Part shown: positions 9,709 to 17,561 of the stretch, piece after piece
Layout: every line of letters begins with the position of its first letter
How positions within the stretch are numbered: the stretch's first letter is position 1
DNA from: Halomonas sp. YLGW01
GTDB lineage: Bacteria > Pseudomonadota > Gammaproteobacteria > Pseudomonadales > Halomonadaceae
DNA length: 64,000 nucleotides
Reading direction: 5' to 3'
NCBI RefSeq assembly: GCF_014840935.1
Contig: NZ_CP062005.1
Location: 2,728,001 to 2,792,000 of the forward strand
Program-made: the position numbers and the translations under genes
The notes under the pieces: model-generated
Database searches by the model: none
The model's input: only the letters and a program-made list of their open reading frames with translations
Told to the model about the DNA's origin: nothing

Positions 9709-10815
9709 TCAGAAATCCACCACCACGTTGCCGGTGGGCTTGCTGCAGCAGGACAGGATATAGCCCTCGTCGATATCTTCCTCGGTGATGCCACCGTTGT
9801 GCTCCATCTCCACCTGCCCCGCGCTCAGCGGCACCCGACAGGTGCCACAGATGCCCATGCCGCAGGCCTTGGGGATATGCAGGCCGAGCTTGGCCGCGGC
9901 GGCATGCACGGTCTCGCCGGGCTGCACCCGCACGCTCTTGCCGGTGGCGCTGAACTCGACGCTGTACATGTCGGAGACGTCGAGCTCCTCGGCCTCCGCC
10001 TCGGCCTGTTCGGCAAGTTCCAGCACCTCTTCCTGCACGTCCAGCGGCGTGGCGCCGAAGGATTCCTCATGGTAGCGGCTCATGTCGAAGCCGTTGTCCC
10101 TAAGGATGCGCTTGACCGCGTTCATGTAGGGCGTCGGGCCGCAGCAGAATATCTGGCGTTCCATGAAGTCCGGCGCCATCAACTCGAGCATCGGCTGGTT
10201 CAGATAGCCACGGAAGCCCGCCCAGGCCTCGCAGAGCTCGTCGCTGCGCTCGCAGATGATATGCAGTTTGAATTCGGGGATGCGCGAGAAGATATGATCC
10301 AGCTCGCGGTGGAAGATGATGTCCTTCGGCGAGCGGGCGCTGTGCACGAAGGCTAGATCCACCGAGGCGTTGGTATCGAACAGCCAGCGGGTCATCGACA
10401 TCAGCGGCGTGATGCCGACCCCGCCGGAGAGCATCAGCACCTTGTCGGCGGCATGATCGATGATGTTGAAGTTGCCGACCGGCCCGTGCACCGCCAGTTC
10501 GTCGCCGGCCTTCAGGGTGTCATGCAGCCAGTTGGAGACCTGTCCTCCCGGCATGCGCTTGACGCTGATCGAAAAGCTGTAGGGCACCGAGGGCGAGCTG
10601 GAGATGGTATAGGAGCGCATCACCTGTTCGCCGTCGATCTCGAGCTCCAGGGTCACGAACTGCCCCGGCTTGAAGAAGTACAGCACCGGCTGCTCGGCCA
10701 TGAAGCAGAAGGTGCGCACGTCCCAGGTCTCCTGGATGACCTTCACGCAGCGCACCTGATGGCGGCCGTTGGTCCAGGTCTGCGTGGTTACCGGATTGAG
10801 GAAGGCTGACATCAT
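9709..10815 (-). CDS. gbcB: Glycine betaine demethylase, reductase subunit GbcB
   Basis: A 368-residue NAD(P)H-dependent reductase that feeds electrons to the Rieske oxygenase GbcA in the first step of betaine breakdown (betaine to dimethylglycine plus formaldehyde). In order: a ferredoxin-reductase FAD domain (about 18-125; RSYTISSSP binds flavin), an NAD domain (about 130-245; MLSGGVGITPLMSM, FCCGPTPYM) and a C-terminal plant-type 2Fe-2S domain (about 285-368) with C-x4-C-x2-C in ACGMGICGTC and the last Cys in LSCCS. Two adjacent ATGs (10815, 10812) are possible starts with only a weak binding site. It is divergent from gbcA across a 349-base region. Confidence 0.92.
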   Translation of the reverse strand: MMSAFLNPVTTQTWTNGRHQVRCVKVIQETWDVRTFCFMAEQPVLYFFKPGQFVTLELEIDGEQVMRSYTISSSPSVPYSFSISVKRMPGGQVSNWLHDTLKAGDELAVHGPVGNFNIIDHAADKVLMLSGGVGITPLMSMTRWLFDTNASVDLAFVHSARSPKDIIFHRELDHIFSRIPEFKLHIICERSDELCEAWAGFRGYLNQPMLELMAPDFMERQIFCCGPTPYMNAVKRILRDNGFDMSRYHEESFGATPLDVQEEVLELAEQAEAEAEELDVSDMYSVEFSATGKSVRVQPGETVHAAAAKLGLHIPKACGMGICGTCRVPLSAGQVEMEHNGGITEEDIDEGYILSCCSKPTGNVVVDF

Positions 10816-11164
10816 GATGATTTCTCGCTTGGACGTGCCGGCAGGCGCCTCGAGGGCGCCCCGCGCCTGGCACCTGAGCCGGTGAAGCCTTGCCTGAATT
10901 CTGCGCCACGAGAACGCCTGCCCACTTGTCTGTCTGCGACACGCACATGTCCATGGCGTCCAGCCACCCTGCCACCGGCGGCGGGCCTCGTCGCCGGCGA
11001 ATCACCAGATGTCGCCGGCAGACAACTGCTCCCCTGCTTACCGCTCCACACTTCATGGCATCTTCTTTCATGGCATGTCGCACGCCCCTCGCGGCGATGC
11101 CTCCCCCTCACCGCGACTGAGCGTTCGGCTCGCGCATTGGCCCTGTTTGATGAGGAAACGCGCC
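10816..11164. promoter_or_regulatory. Divergent gbcB-gbcA control region with a direct repeat
   Basis: The 349 bases between the two demethylase subunits hold no convincing gene. GTCGCCGGC occurs at 10990 and again at 11011, exactly 21 bp apart (two helical turns), a layout suited to an AraC-type activator. The expected activator is GbdR, encoded at 45362-46534. This is inference: I cannot match the repeat to a published GbdR consensus. Promoter hexamers are not clear. Confidence 0.4.
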
Positions 11165-12451
11165 ATGGACTCCCTCTCCCCTGTCCGTCTGGACGATCCC
11201 CTGGCCGGCGCACGAGAAGCCACGGTCGAGATGCTTAATCAGCGCACGCCGAAGTTCTCGCTGCCGCAGCCCTTCTACAACGACGAGCGACTGTTCGCCC
11301 TGGACATGCAGGAGATCTTCGAGAAGGAGTGGCTGTTCGCCGCCCTGAGCTGCGAGATTCCCGCCAAGGGCAACTACGTGACCCTGGAGGTCGGCGACAA
11401 CTCGATCATCCTGGTGCGCGGCGGCACCGGGGAGATCCATGGCTTTCATAACGTCTGCCGCCACCGCGGATCGCGGCTGTGTCTCAAGGAGAAGGGCAAG
11501 GTGGCCAAGCTGGTGTGCCCCTATCACCAGTGGACCTATGAGCTCGACGGTCGGCTGCTGTTCGCTGGCAGCGACATGGGGGCGGACTTCGACCTCGCCG
11601 CCTACGGCCTCAAGCCGGTGCAGGTGCGGGTGGGCGGCGGCATGATCTATGTGAGCCTGGCCGAGAACCCCGCGCCGATCGACGACTTTATGGCCAGCCT
11701 TGAGGAGTACCTCGCCCCCTACCAGATGGACGACGTGAAGGTGGCGGCGGAATCCAGCATCGTCGAGCAGGCCAACTGGAAGCTGGTGGTCGAGAACAAC
11801 CGGGAGTGCTATCACTGCAACGGCTCGCACCCGGAACTGCTCAACTCCCTGCTGGAGTTCGACGACAGTGACGACCCGCGTGCGACCCCGGCCTACCGGG
11901 CGCACGTGGCCCGCAAGCAGGGCGACTGGGAGGCCGCGGGCATCCCCTGGCGACTCAGGCGACTCGGCCGGCGCAACCGCCTGACCCGTACCCCGCTGCT
12001 CGCGGGCACCGTTTCGATGACGATGGACGGCACACCGGCCTGCCAAAAGCTGATGGGCCGGCTGCCCAATGCCGACATGGGCTCGCTGCGCATCCTGCAT
12101 CTGCCCAACTCATGGAACCATTTCATGGGTGATCATGCCGTGGTGTTCCGGGTGCTGCCGCTGGGCCCGCAGACGACGCTGGTGACCACCAAGTGGCTGG
12201 TGCACAAGGACGCCGTGGCCTCCGTCGACTACGACCCGGAGGCGATGCGTAAGGTCTGGGACGCCACCAACGACCAGGATCGCCGCCTCGCCGAGGAGAA
12301 CCAGCGCGGCATCAACTCCCGGGGCTACGAGCCGGGCCCCTATTCGGAAACCTACGAGTTCGGCGTGATCGATTTCGTCGACTGGTACAGCGAACGGATG
12401 CTCGCCAACCTGGGGGAGAATGTGCCCTCCCTGCAGCTGGTGCAGCCCTGA
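11165..12451 (+). CDS. gbcA: Glycine betaine demethylase, Rieske oxygenase subunit GbcA
   Basis: A 428-residue ring-hydroxylating-type oxygenase that N-demethylates glycine betaine to dimethylglycine, releasing formaldehyde. The Rieske centre is C98-x-H100 (VCRHRGSRLC) and C118-x2-H121 (CPYHQW). The mononuclear iron region is NNRECYHCNGSHPEL. The N-terminus FSLPQPFYNDERLF is close to Pseudomonas GbcA as I recall it. ATG at 11165 is chosen because GAGGA lies about 9 bases upstream and homology starts there, although the frame is open back to 11009. It pairs with gbcB, transcribed the other way. Confidence 0.93.
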   Translation: MDSLSPVRLDDPLAGAREATVEMLNQRTPKFSLPQPFYNDERLFALDMQEIFEKEWLFAALSCEIPAKGNYVTLEVGDNSIILVRGGTGEIHGFHNVCRHRGSRLCLKEKGKVAKLVCPYHQWTYELDGRLLFAGSDMGADFDLAAYGLKPVQVRVGGGMIYVSLAENPAPIDDFMASLEEYLAPYQMDDVKVAAESSIVEQANWKLVVENNRECYHCNGSHPELLNSLLEFDDSDDPRATPAYRAHVARKQGDWEAAGIPWRLRRLGRRNRLTRTPLLAGTVSMTMDGTPACQKLMGRLPNADMGSLRILHLPNSWNHFMGDHAVVFRVLPLGPQTTLVTTKWLVHKDAVASVDYDPEAMRKVWDATNDQDRRLAEENQRGINSRGYEPGPYSETYEFGVIDFVDWYSERMLANLGENVPSLQLVQP

Positions 12452-12454
12452 GCG

Positions 12455-12482
12455 AGCGGCCTGCCGGTACCGGCAGGCCGCT
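12455..12482. repeat. 28-bp perfect palindrome after gbcA
   Basis: AGCGGCCTGCCGGT followed directly by its exact complement starts 3 bases after the gbcA stop. The stem is very strong but has no loop and no T-run. It may protect the 3' end of the mRNA or work with the next hairpin. It could also be a protein-binding site. Confidence 0.55.
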
Positions 12483-12503
12483 GATCCCGGAACGACGCCC
12501 CGA

Positions 12504-12533
12504 CCACCATGCCTCGACATGGTGGCTTTATTT
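12504..12533 (+). terminator. Intrinsic terminator of gbcA
   Basis: CCACCATG and CATGGTGG form an 8-bp stem with a CCTCGA loop, followed by CTTTATTT. This is a standard rho-independent layout 53 bases downstream of the gbcA stop. Confidence 0.7.
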
Positions 12534-12550
12534 GTCGCCGCTTTGTCGCC
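12531..12550. promoter_or_regulatory. Helically phased direct repeat upstream of the Lrp-family gene
   Basis: TTTGTCGCC occurs at 12531 and 12542, one DNA turn (11 bp) apart, about 90 bases before the Lrp-family start. Lrp/AsnC proteins often bind phased repeats and regulate themselves, so this is a candidate operator. The first copy overlaps the gbcA terminator tail. Confidence 0.3.
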
Positions 12551-12637
12551 ACCGGCCGGATGAGGGAAGATAGGGTCTTGTCATAGCGTGTCTCGCCACG
12601 GCGTAGGCGAGCCTCGCGTCCGCAAAGGCCCCTTGCC

Positions 12638-13084
12638 ATGAACACGACCGATACCGAACTGCTGAACCTGCTGATCAAGGACGGGCGCATGTCCTATGCC
12701 GATATCGCCCGCCAGTTGGGCATCTCACGGGCTCATGCCCGCACCCGGGTCAACGCCCTGGTGGAGGAAGGCGTGATCGAGCAGTTCACCGCGGTGGTCA
12801 ACCCGGAGAAGCTCGGCAAGGCCATCTCCACCTTCGTCGACCTGAGGGTCGCACCCGCTGCCCTGCAGCAGGTCGCCGAAGAGCTGTCCGACTGCCCCGA
12901 GGTGGTCAGCCTCTACATCATGAGCGACCTGCAAAGCCTGCATATCCACACCCTGACCGATACCTATACCAGCTTCGATGCCTTCGTCCGCGAGCGCATC
13001 TTCAACCGCCCCGAGATCCTGTCGGTGGACTGCAAGAGCCTGATGTCGCGGGTCAAGCATCGTCGCGGTGGGGCACGCCTGTAA
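12638..13084 (+). CDS. Lrp/AsnC family transcriptional regulator
   Basis: A 148-residue regulator with an N-terminal winged helix-turn-helix (about 1-60; LLNLLIKDGRMSYADIARQLGISRAHARTRVNALVEEGVI) and a C-terminal RAM ligand-binding domain (about 70-140). The position beside gbcA and the TRAP operon suggests control of amino-acid or betaine metabolism or transport, possibly the TRAP/GGT operon downstream. This is inferred only from location. The helix-turn-helix has SRAHARTRV where typical members have S-x-x-T-V-x-x-R-V, a modest variation. Confidence 0.85.
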   Translation: MNTTDTELLNLLIKDGRMSYADIARQLGISRAHARTRVNALVEEGVIEQFTAVVNPEKLGKAISTFVDLRVAPAALQQVAEELSDCPEVVSLYIMSDLQSLHIHTLTDTYTSFDAFVRERIFNRPEILSVDCKSLMSRVKHRRGGARL

Positions 13085-13563
13085 CGGGGATTGCACCTTG
13101 CCGGCCCCCGGCTCTCAGCTCTTGCCATATTTCCTCCCCCGCAGCGGCGGCCCAGCGGCCGCCCCAGCTTGCGTTCTCACGCCTTCGCGCCACGATCAGG
13201 GCCTGGCGGACAGGGGGCACCCAAAGGGTGCAGACGCCTCACAAGGGTGCCGCCCTTACTTTTGACACCCTGCCCTCCCTCGATGGCGACCGTTTGATGG
13301 CTCCGGGTCGCCCCTGAGCATACAAATGCTCGATTCCCTGCCCCCACCTCACCTTTGTCAACTCCTGCACTCGAGCAGATGCCCCGAGATCGGACGATGA
13401 TCCCGCGCGCGCCGCGCCTGACAAGCCAATCTCTTACAAACCCATCATACTGAAATATATGGAATAAAAATGAATAAGGCATGACTGGCACATGCTGTGC
13501 TTAAAGCTCCCTTAGAAGATTTACATTCGTCAATCTTCCTTCGCCACATCGGGAGTCACCGTC
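13085..13563. other. 479-base intergenic region before the TRAP/GGT operon
   Basis: No supported gene. A short hairpin at 13146-13163 (GGCGGCC, CAGC loop, GGCCGCC) could end Lrp transcription but lacks a T-run. The last 120 bases turn AT-rich (about 13430-13540) and contain the candidate sigma-54 promoter described separately. Confidence 0.5.
13486..13500 (+). promoter_or_regulatory. Candidate sigma-54 (-24/-12) promoter of the TRAP/GGT operon
   Basis: TGGCAC, five bases, then GTGC: the invariant GG (13487-13488) and GC (13499-13500) are exactly 10 bases apart, and only one base of the usual TTGC is changed. Transcription would start near 13512, about 50 bases before the DctP start codon. 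TRAP and dicarboxylate uptake genes are commonly RpoN-dependent, which supports the reading. No enhancer-binding protein is encoded nearby. Confidence 0.5.
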
Positions 13564-14661
13564 ATGACCTTCAATCGTCGCAAGTTCCTGAGCACCGCCC
13601 TGGTCTCCTCCACCGCCGGCCTGGTGATGGGGGCACCGGCCATCGTCCGCGCCCAGTCCAGCCAGACCGTCCAGTGGCGGATGACCAACGCCTACGGCCC
13701 CGGCTCTCCCTTCTATGTCGAAGGGCCGGGTAGCCCCACCGACTTCTGCAAGAAGGTGGAGGAGATGTCGGGCGGCCGCATGAAGATTCAGCACTTCGCT
13801 GCCGGCGAACTCGTCCCGGCGCTCGAAGGCTTCAACGCGGTCTCGGCGGGCATGGTCGAGATGAACGCCGGCAACGCCTACTTCTGGTCCGGCAGCCTGC
13901 CCGCCGCCCAGTTCTTCACCACCGTGCCCTTCGGCATGAACACCCAGGGCATGAACGCCTGGCTGTATCACGGCGGTGGCCTGGAGCTGTGGCACGAGCT
14001 CTACGCCAAGGTCGGGCTGGTGGCCTTCCCGATGGGCAACACCGGCGTGCAGATGACCGGCTGGTTCCGCGATCCGCTGGAAAGCGTCGACGACCTGAAA
14101 GGCCTGAAGATGCGCATCCCGGGCCTCGGCGGAAAGGTCTACAGCGAGCTCGGCGTCGCCGTGCGCCTGCTGCCCGGCGGCGAAATCTTCCCGGCCCTTG
14201 AGCGGGGCGTCATCGATGCCGCCGAGTTCGTCGGCCCCTATCAGGACCGTCGCCTGGGCCTGCACAAGGCGGCCAAGTACTACTACACCACCGGCTGGAG
14301 CGAGCCCACCAACGCCACCGAACTGATGATCAACAAGCAGGCCTGGGACGCACTGCCCGCCGACCTGCAGGCGATCGTCAAGACCGCGGCCATGGCCTGC
14401 AACATCGAGAGCCAGGCCTGGTGCGAGTCGGTCAATGCCGAGGCCCTGAGCGATCTGGTGGAGAACGAGGGCGTGATCGCCGGGCCGCTGCCCGGCGACA
14501 TCATCAGCCGGCTGCGCGAGGTCACCGCCGACACCCTCTCCACCATGGCGGCGGCGGATGCCGATACCCAGCGGGTCTATGACTCCTTCATGGGCTTCCG
14601 CGCCAAGCATCGCGAGTGGGAAGCCTTGAGCGAGAAGGCCTTCCTCGACCTGCCGAGCTGA
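13564..14661 (+). CDS. TRAP transporter substrate-binding protein (DctP family)
   Basis: A 365-residue periplasmic receptor. The N-terminus (NRRKFLSTALVSSTAGLV) is a twin-arginine signal ending near RAQS. The mature part has the TRAP solute-receptor fold, with GLKMRIPGLGGKVYSELGV matching the family segment that contains the carboxylate-binding arginine. Together with the two membrane genes downstream it forms a sodium-driven high-affinity importer for an organic acid or related solute. Ligand identity is not readable. It is the first gene of a five-gene run that also encodes a TauE/SafE permease and a gamma-glutamyltransferase homologue. Confidence 0.9.
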   Translation: MTFNRRKFLSTALVSSTAGLVMGAPAIVRAQSSQTVQWRMTNAYGPGSPFYVEGPGSPTDFCKKVEEMSGGRMKIQHFAAGELVPALEGFNAVSAGMVEMNAGNAYFWSGSLPAAQFFTTVPFGMNTQGMNAWLYHGGGLELWHELYAKVGLVAFPMGNTGVQMTGWFRDPLESVDDLKGLKMRIPGLGGKVYSELGVAVRLLPGGEIFPALERGVIDAAEFVGPYQDRRLGLHKAAKYYYTTGWSEPTNATELMINKQAWDALPADLQAIVKTAAMACNIESQAWCESVNAEALSDLVENEGVIAGPLPGDIISRLREVTADTLSTMAAADADTQRVYDSFMGFRAKHREWEALSEKAFLDLPS

Positions 14662-14693
14662 TCCCGACTCCATCCCCGACCGGAGACCTAACC

Positions 14694-15230
14694 ATGGCGT
14701 CGCTCATCGAAACCATCGAGCACGGCATCGGCATCCTCGGCGGCTTCGCCCGACTCTGCCTGCTGGCACTGGTCGGGCTGGTCGCCACCGATGTGCTGCT
14801 GCGCTACTTCTTTTCCATCAGCCCGGTGGGGCTGCAGGAGCTGGAGTGGCACCTGCTCTCACCGATTGCCCTGCTGGGCGTGTCCTACGCCCTCAAGCAC
14901 CGCGCCGACGTGCGGGTGGACGTGATCTACGACCGTCTGCCTGCCGGCGGCCAGCTGCTGATCGACCTGATCAGCGGCCTGTTGACCCTGGTGACCGCCC
15001 TGGCGATCGTCTGGCTGTCCTGGCCCTACGTGATGCAGTCCTTCCAGCTGGGGGAAGGCTCCCCGGACCCGGGCGGCTTGCCCCACCGCTACCTGCTCAA
15101 GGCCTTCCTGCCGCTAGGCTTCGCGGCCCTGGCCCTGCAGGGACTCGCCGATCTGCTGCGAGCGCTGCTGGCCCTGTGCGGTGCACGGGTGCCGGCCTCG
15201 CCAACCGCCCCGGATCAAGCCAACGCCTGA
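14694..15230 (+). CDS. TRAP transporter small membrane subunit (DctQ family)
   Basis: A 178-residue protein with four predicted transmembrane helices, the standard DctQ layout. Family cues are LLRYFF near residue 38, SPIALLGVSYALKHRADVRVDV near 60-80 and the C-terminal LPLGFAALALQGLADLLRAL. ATG at 14694 follows GGAG by 8 bases. The frame is open from 14616, but the extra residues are not hydrophobic and overlap the DctP gene. It pairs with the large subunit downstream. Confidence 0.88.
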   Translation: MASLIETIEHGIGILGGFARLCLLALVGLVATDVLLRYFFSISPVGLQELEWHLLSPIALLGVSYALKHRADVRVDVIYDRLPAGGQLLIDLISGLLTLVTALAIVWLSWPYVMQSFQLGEGSPDPGGLPHRYLLKAFLPLGFAALALQGLADLLRALLALCGARVPASPTAPDQANA

Positions 15231-15332
15231 CGAGGGCCAGCGCCTGAGCGCAGGCCGGCCTCTTCACCGGCACCCGATTACCCTTGCCGCCGAGCGCCGC
15301 TCGGCCCCCTTTCTCTGTGGAGTATTTCTGCA

Positions 15333-16655
15333 ATGGCAAATGAATGGCTACTGATCGGCATGATCGGCGGCTTCCTGGCCATGATGCTGATCGGCATCCC
15401 GGTGGCCATTTCGCTGGCCGTGTCCGGCTTCATCGCCGGCCTGCTGGGCTTCGGACCGATGCTCTTCGGTCTGCTGCCCCAGCGCCTCTACGGCGTGGTC
15501 TCCAACTACACCCTGATGGCCATCCCGCTGTTCGTGTTCATGGGAGTGATGCTCGAGAAGTCCCGGGTCGCCGAGGCCATGCTCGACACCATCGGCCACG
15601 CCATGGGCCGCCTCAACGGCGGCATGGGCATCGCCATCGTGCTGGTCGGGGTGCTGATGGGCGCTTCTACCGGCATCGTCGGCGCCACCGTGGTCACGGT
15701 AGGCATGCTGACCCTACCGACCCTGCTGCGCCGGGGCTATGCGCCGAGCGTGGCCTGCGGGGCGATCTGTGCCTCGGGGACCCTTGGCCAGATCATCCCG
15801 CCGAGCCTGGTGCTGATCCTGCTGTCACAGATCGTCGGCGAGTCGGTGGGGGCGCTGTTCGCCGCCGCCTTCATCCCGGGCCTGGTGATCGCCCTGACCT
15901 ACATGCTGTATCTCGCGGTACTCGGCTGGCTGCGGCCGGACTGGGTGCCGGCGGTGCCCGAGGCCGAGCGCGCCACCCTCTCGCGGCGCCAGCTCTATCG
16001 CGACCTGCTGGCCACGGTGCTGCCGCCGCTGGCGCTGGTGGTGGCGGTGCTGGGTTCCATCGTCGGCGGCGTGGCCGCCCCCACCGAGGCCGCCGCCATG
16101 GGGGCGCTCGGCAGCCTTTTGATCGCGTTGATCGGGCGCAAGCTGAACTTCGCCACCCTCAAGGCGACCCTGCATGGCACCCTGACCATCACCGCCATGG
16201 TCTACTTCATCCTGCTGCTGGCCCAGGTGTTCTCGCTGTCCTTCCGCGGGCTCGGCGGCGAGCAGATGGTGCATGATCTCTTCGACATGCTGCCCGGCGG
16301 CGAACTCGGGGCGCTATTGTTCTTGATGCTGATCCTCTTCGTGTTGGGCTTCTTCCTCGAGTGGATCGAGATCTCCTACATCGCCCTGCCGATGTTCCTG
16401 CCTGTCTTCATCGGCTACGGGACAGACATGGTGTGGCTGGCGATCCTGGTGGCCATGAATCTGCAGATGTCGTTTCTGACCCCGCCCTTCGGCTGGGCGC
16501 TGTTCTTCCTCAAGGGCGTGGCACCGCCGGAGGTCTCGACCCGCGATATCTATGTGGGGGTTGTGCCTTTTGTCGGGCTGCAGGTCATTGCCGTCGCACT
16601 GGTATTCTGTTTCCCGGGCATCGCCACCTGGCTCCCCCAGGCGATCGGCTGGTAG
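15333..16655 (+). CDS. TRAP transporter large membrane subunit (DctM family)
   Basis: A 440-residue integral membrane protein with about 12-13 helices that forms the translocation channel. DctM signatures are IPLFVFMGVMLEKS, GASTGIVGATVVTVGMLTLP, CASGTLGQIIPPSLVLILL and LQMSFLTPPFGWALFFLKG. A GTGGAG lies shortly before the ATG. It comes 102 bases after the DctQ stop and 64 bases before the TauE-like gene, consistent with one transcript. Confidence 0.9.
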   Translation: MANEWLLIGMIGGFLAMMLIGIPVAISLAVSGFIAGLLGFGPMLFGLLPQRLYGVVSNYTLMAIPLFVFMGVMLEKSRVAEAMLDTIGHAMGRLNGGMGIAIVLVGVLMGASTGIVGATVVTVGMLTLPTLLRRGYAPSVACGAICASGTLGQIIPPSLVLILLSQIVGESVGALFAAAFIPGLVIALTYMLYLAVLGWLRPDWVPAVPEAERATLSRRQLYRDLLATVLPPLALVVAVLGSIVGGVAAPTEAAAMGALGSLLIALIGRKLNFATLKATLHGTLTITAMVYFILLLAQVFSLSFRGLGGEQMVHDLFDMLPGGELGALLFLMLILFVLGFFLEWIEISYIALPMFLPVFIGYGTDMVWLAILVAMNLQMSFLTPPFGWALFFLKGVAPPEVSTRDIYVGVVPFVGLQVIAVALVFCFPGIATWLPQAIGW

Positions 16656-16719
16656 CCGCCCTCCCTCGCGGGTCGCCGAGGCGACCCGCGCCGACCTCAA
16701 TCATGAAGGAAGCCACACC

Positions 16720-17553
16720 ATGGAATTGCTGGATACGTCATCCCTGACCGGGATCCTCGGACTGATCGCCGCCCTGCTCGCCACCGGGGCGGTGGCCGGC
16801 GTGATGGCCGGCCTGCTGGGGGTCGGCGGCGGCATCGTCATCGTGCCGGTGCTCTTCCACCTCTTTTCCCTGCTCGGCGTCGACGAGGCGGTACGCATGC
16901 ACCTGGCGGTGGGCACATCGCTTGCCACCATCATTCCCACCTCGATCATGTCGGCCCGGACGCACCGCCAGAAGGGCAGCCTCGACGGCGCCGTGATCAA
17001 GCGCCTGGTGCCCGGCGTGGTGATCGGCGTGCTGCTGGGCGGCTTCGCCAGCCGCTACTTGAGCGGAGCGGCCCTGACCGGACTCTTCGCCACCATCGCC
17101 CTGCTGGTCGCCGCCAACATGTTTCGCCGCCACACCCGCATCCTGCGCGAGGGCCTGCCGGGCCCGGTCGGCAGCGGCCTGATCGGCATGGTGATCGGCG
17201 GCATCTCGTCGCTGATGGGGATCGGCGGCGGCACCCTGAGCGTGCCGACCCTGAGCGCCGTCAACATCCCGATCCGCATCGCCGTGGGCACCGGGGCCGC
17301 GCTCGGCCTGGTGATCAGCATCCCCGGCACCCTGAGCTTCATGCTCAGCGGCCTGGGCGTACCCGACCGGCTGCCCGGCTCGATCGGCTTCGTCAACCTG
17401 CTGGGCTTCGCCGCCATCGTACCGATGACCATGCTCTGTGCCCCGCTGGGGGCGAAGCTCGCCCATGCCATCGACCCGGCCCTGCTCAAGCGGCTGTTCG
17501 CCCTCTTCCTGCTCGCCACTGCGGTGCGCATGTACATCGACCTGTTCTCCTGA
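16720..17553 (+). CDS. TauE/SafE family permease (sulfite or organosulfonate exporter-like)
   Basis: A 277-residue membrane protein with two homologous halves, each carrying the glycine-rich family motif (MAGLLGVGGGIVIVPVL near residue 25; SLMGIGGGTLSVPTL near 165). Members move sulfite, sulfoacetate or other small anions. ATG at 16720 follows AAGGA by 9 bases. It lies between the TRAP genes and the gamma-glutamyltransferase gene (8 bases apart), which hints that the operon handles a sulfur- or gamma-glutamyl-containing compound. That link is inference. Confidence 0.85.
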   Translation: MELLDTSSLTGILGLIAALLATGAVAGVMAGLLGVGGGIVIVPVLFHLFSLLGVDEAVRMHLAVGTSLATIIPTSIMSARTHRQKGSLDGAVIKRLVPGVVIGVLLGGFASRYLSGAALTGLFATIALLVAANMFRRHTRILREGLPGPVGSGLIGMVIGGISSLMGIGGGTLSVPTLSAVNIPIRIAVGTGAALGLVISIPGTLSFMLSGLGVPDRLPGSIGFVNLLGFAAIVPMTMLCAPLGAKLAHAIDPALLKRLFALFLLATAVRMYIDLFS

Positions 17554-17561
17554 GGCGCCCC

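Noticed and set aside
11071-11085. Sigma-54-like TGGCAT...GC upstream of gbcA
   Set aside because: GG-GC spacing is right, but both flanking blocks match poorly (TGGCAT and ACGC). Not strong enough to call.
13177-13491. Minus-strand open frame of 104 codons between the Lrp gene and the TRAP operon
   Set aside because: No binding site, odd composition and overlap with the promoter region. No evidence for a gene.
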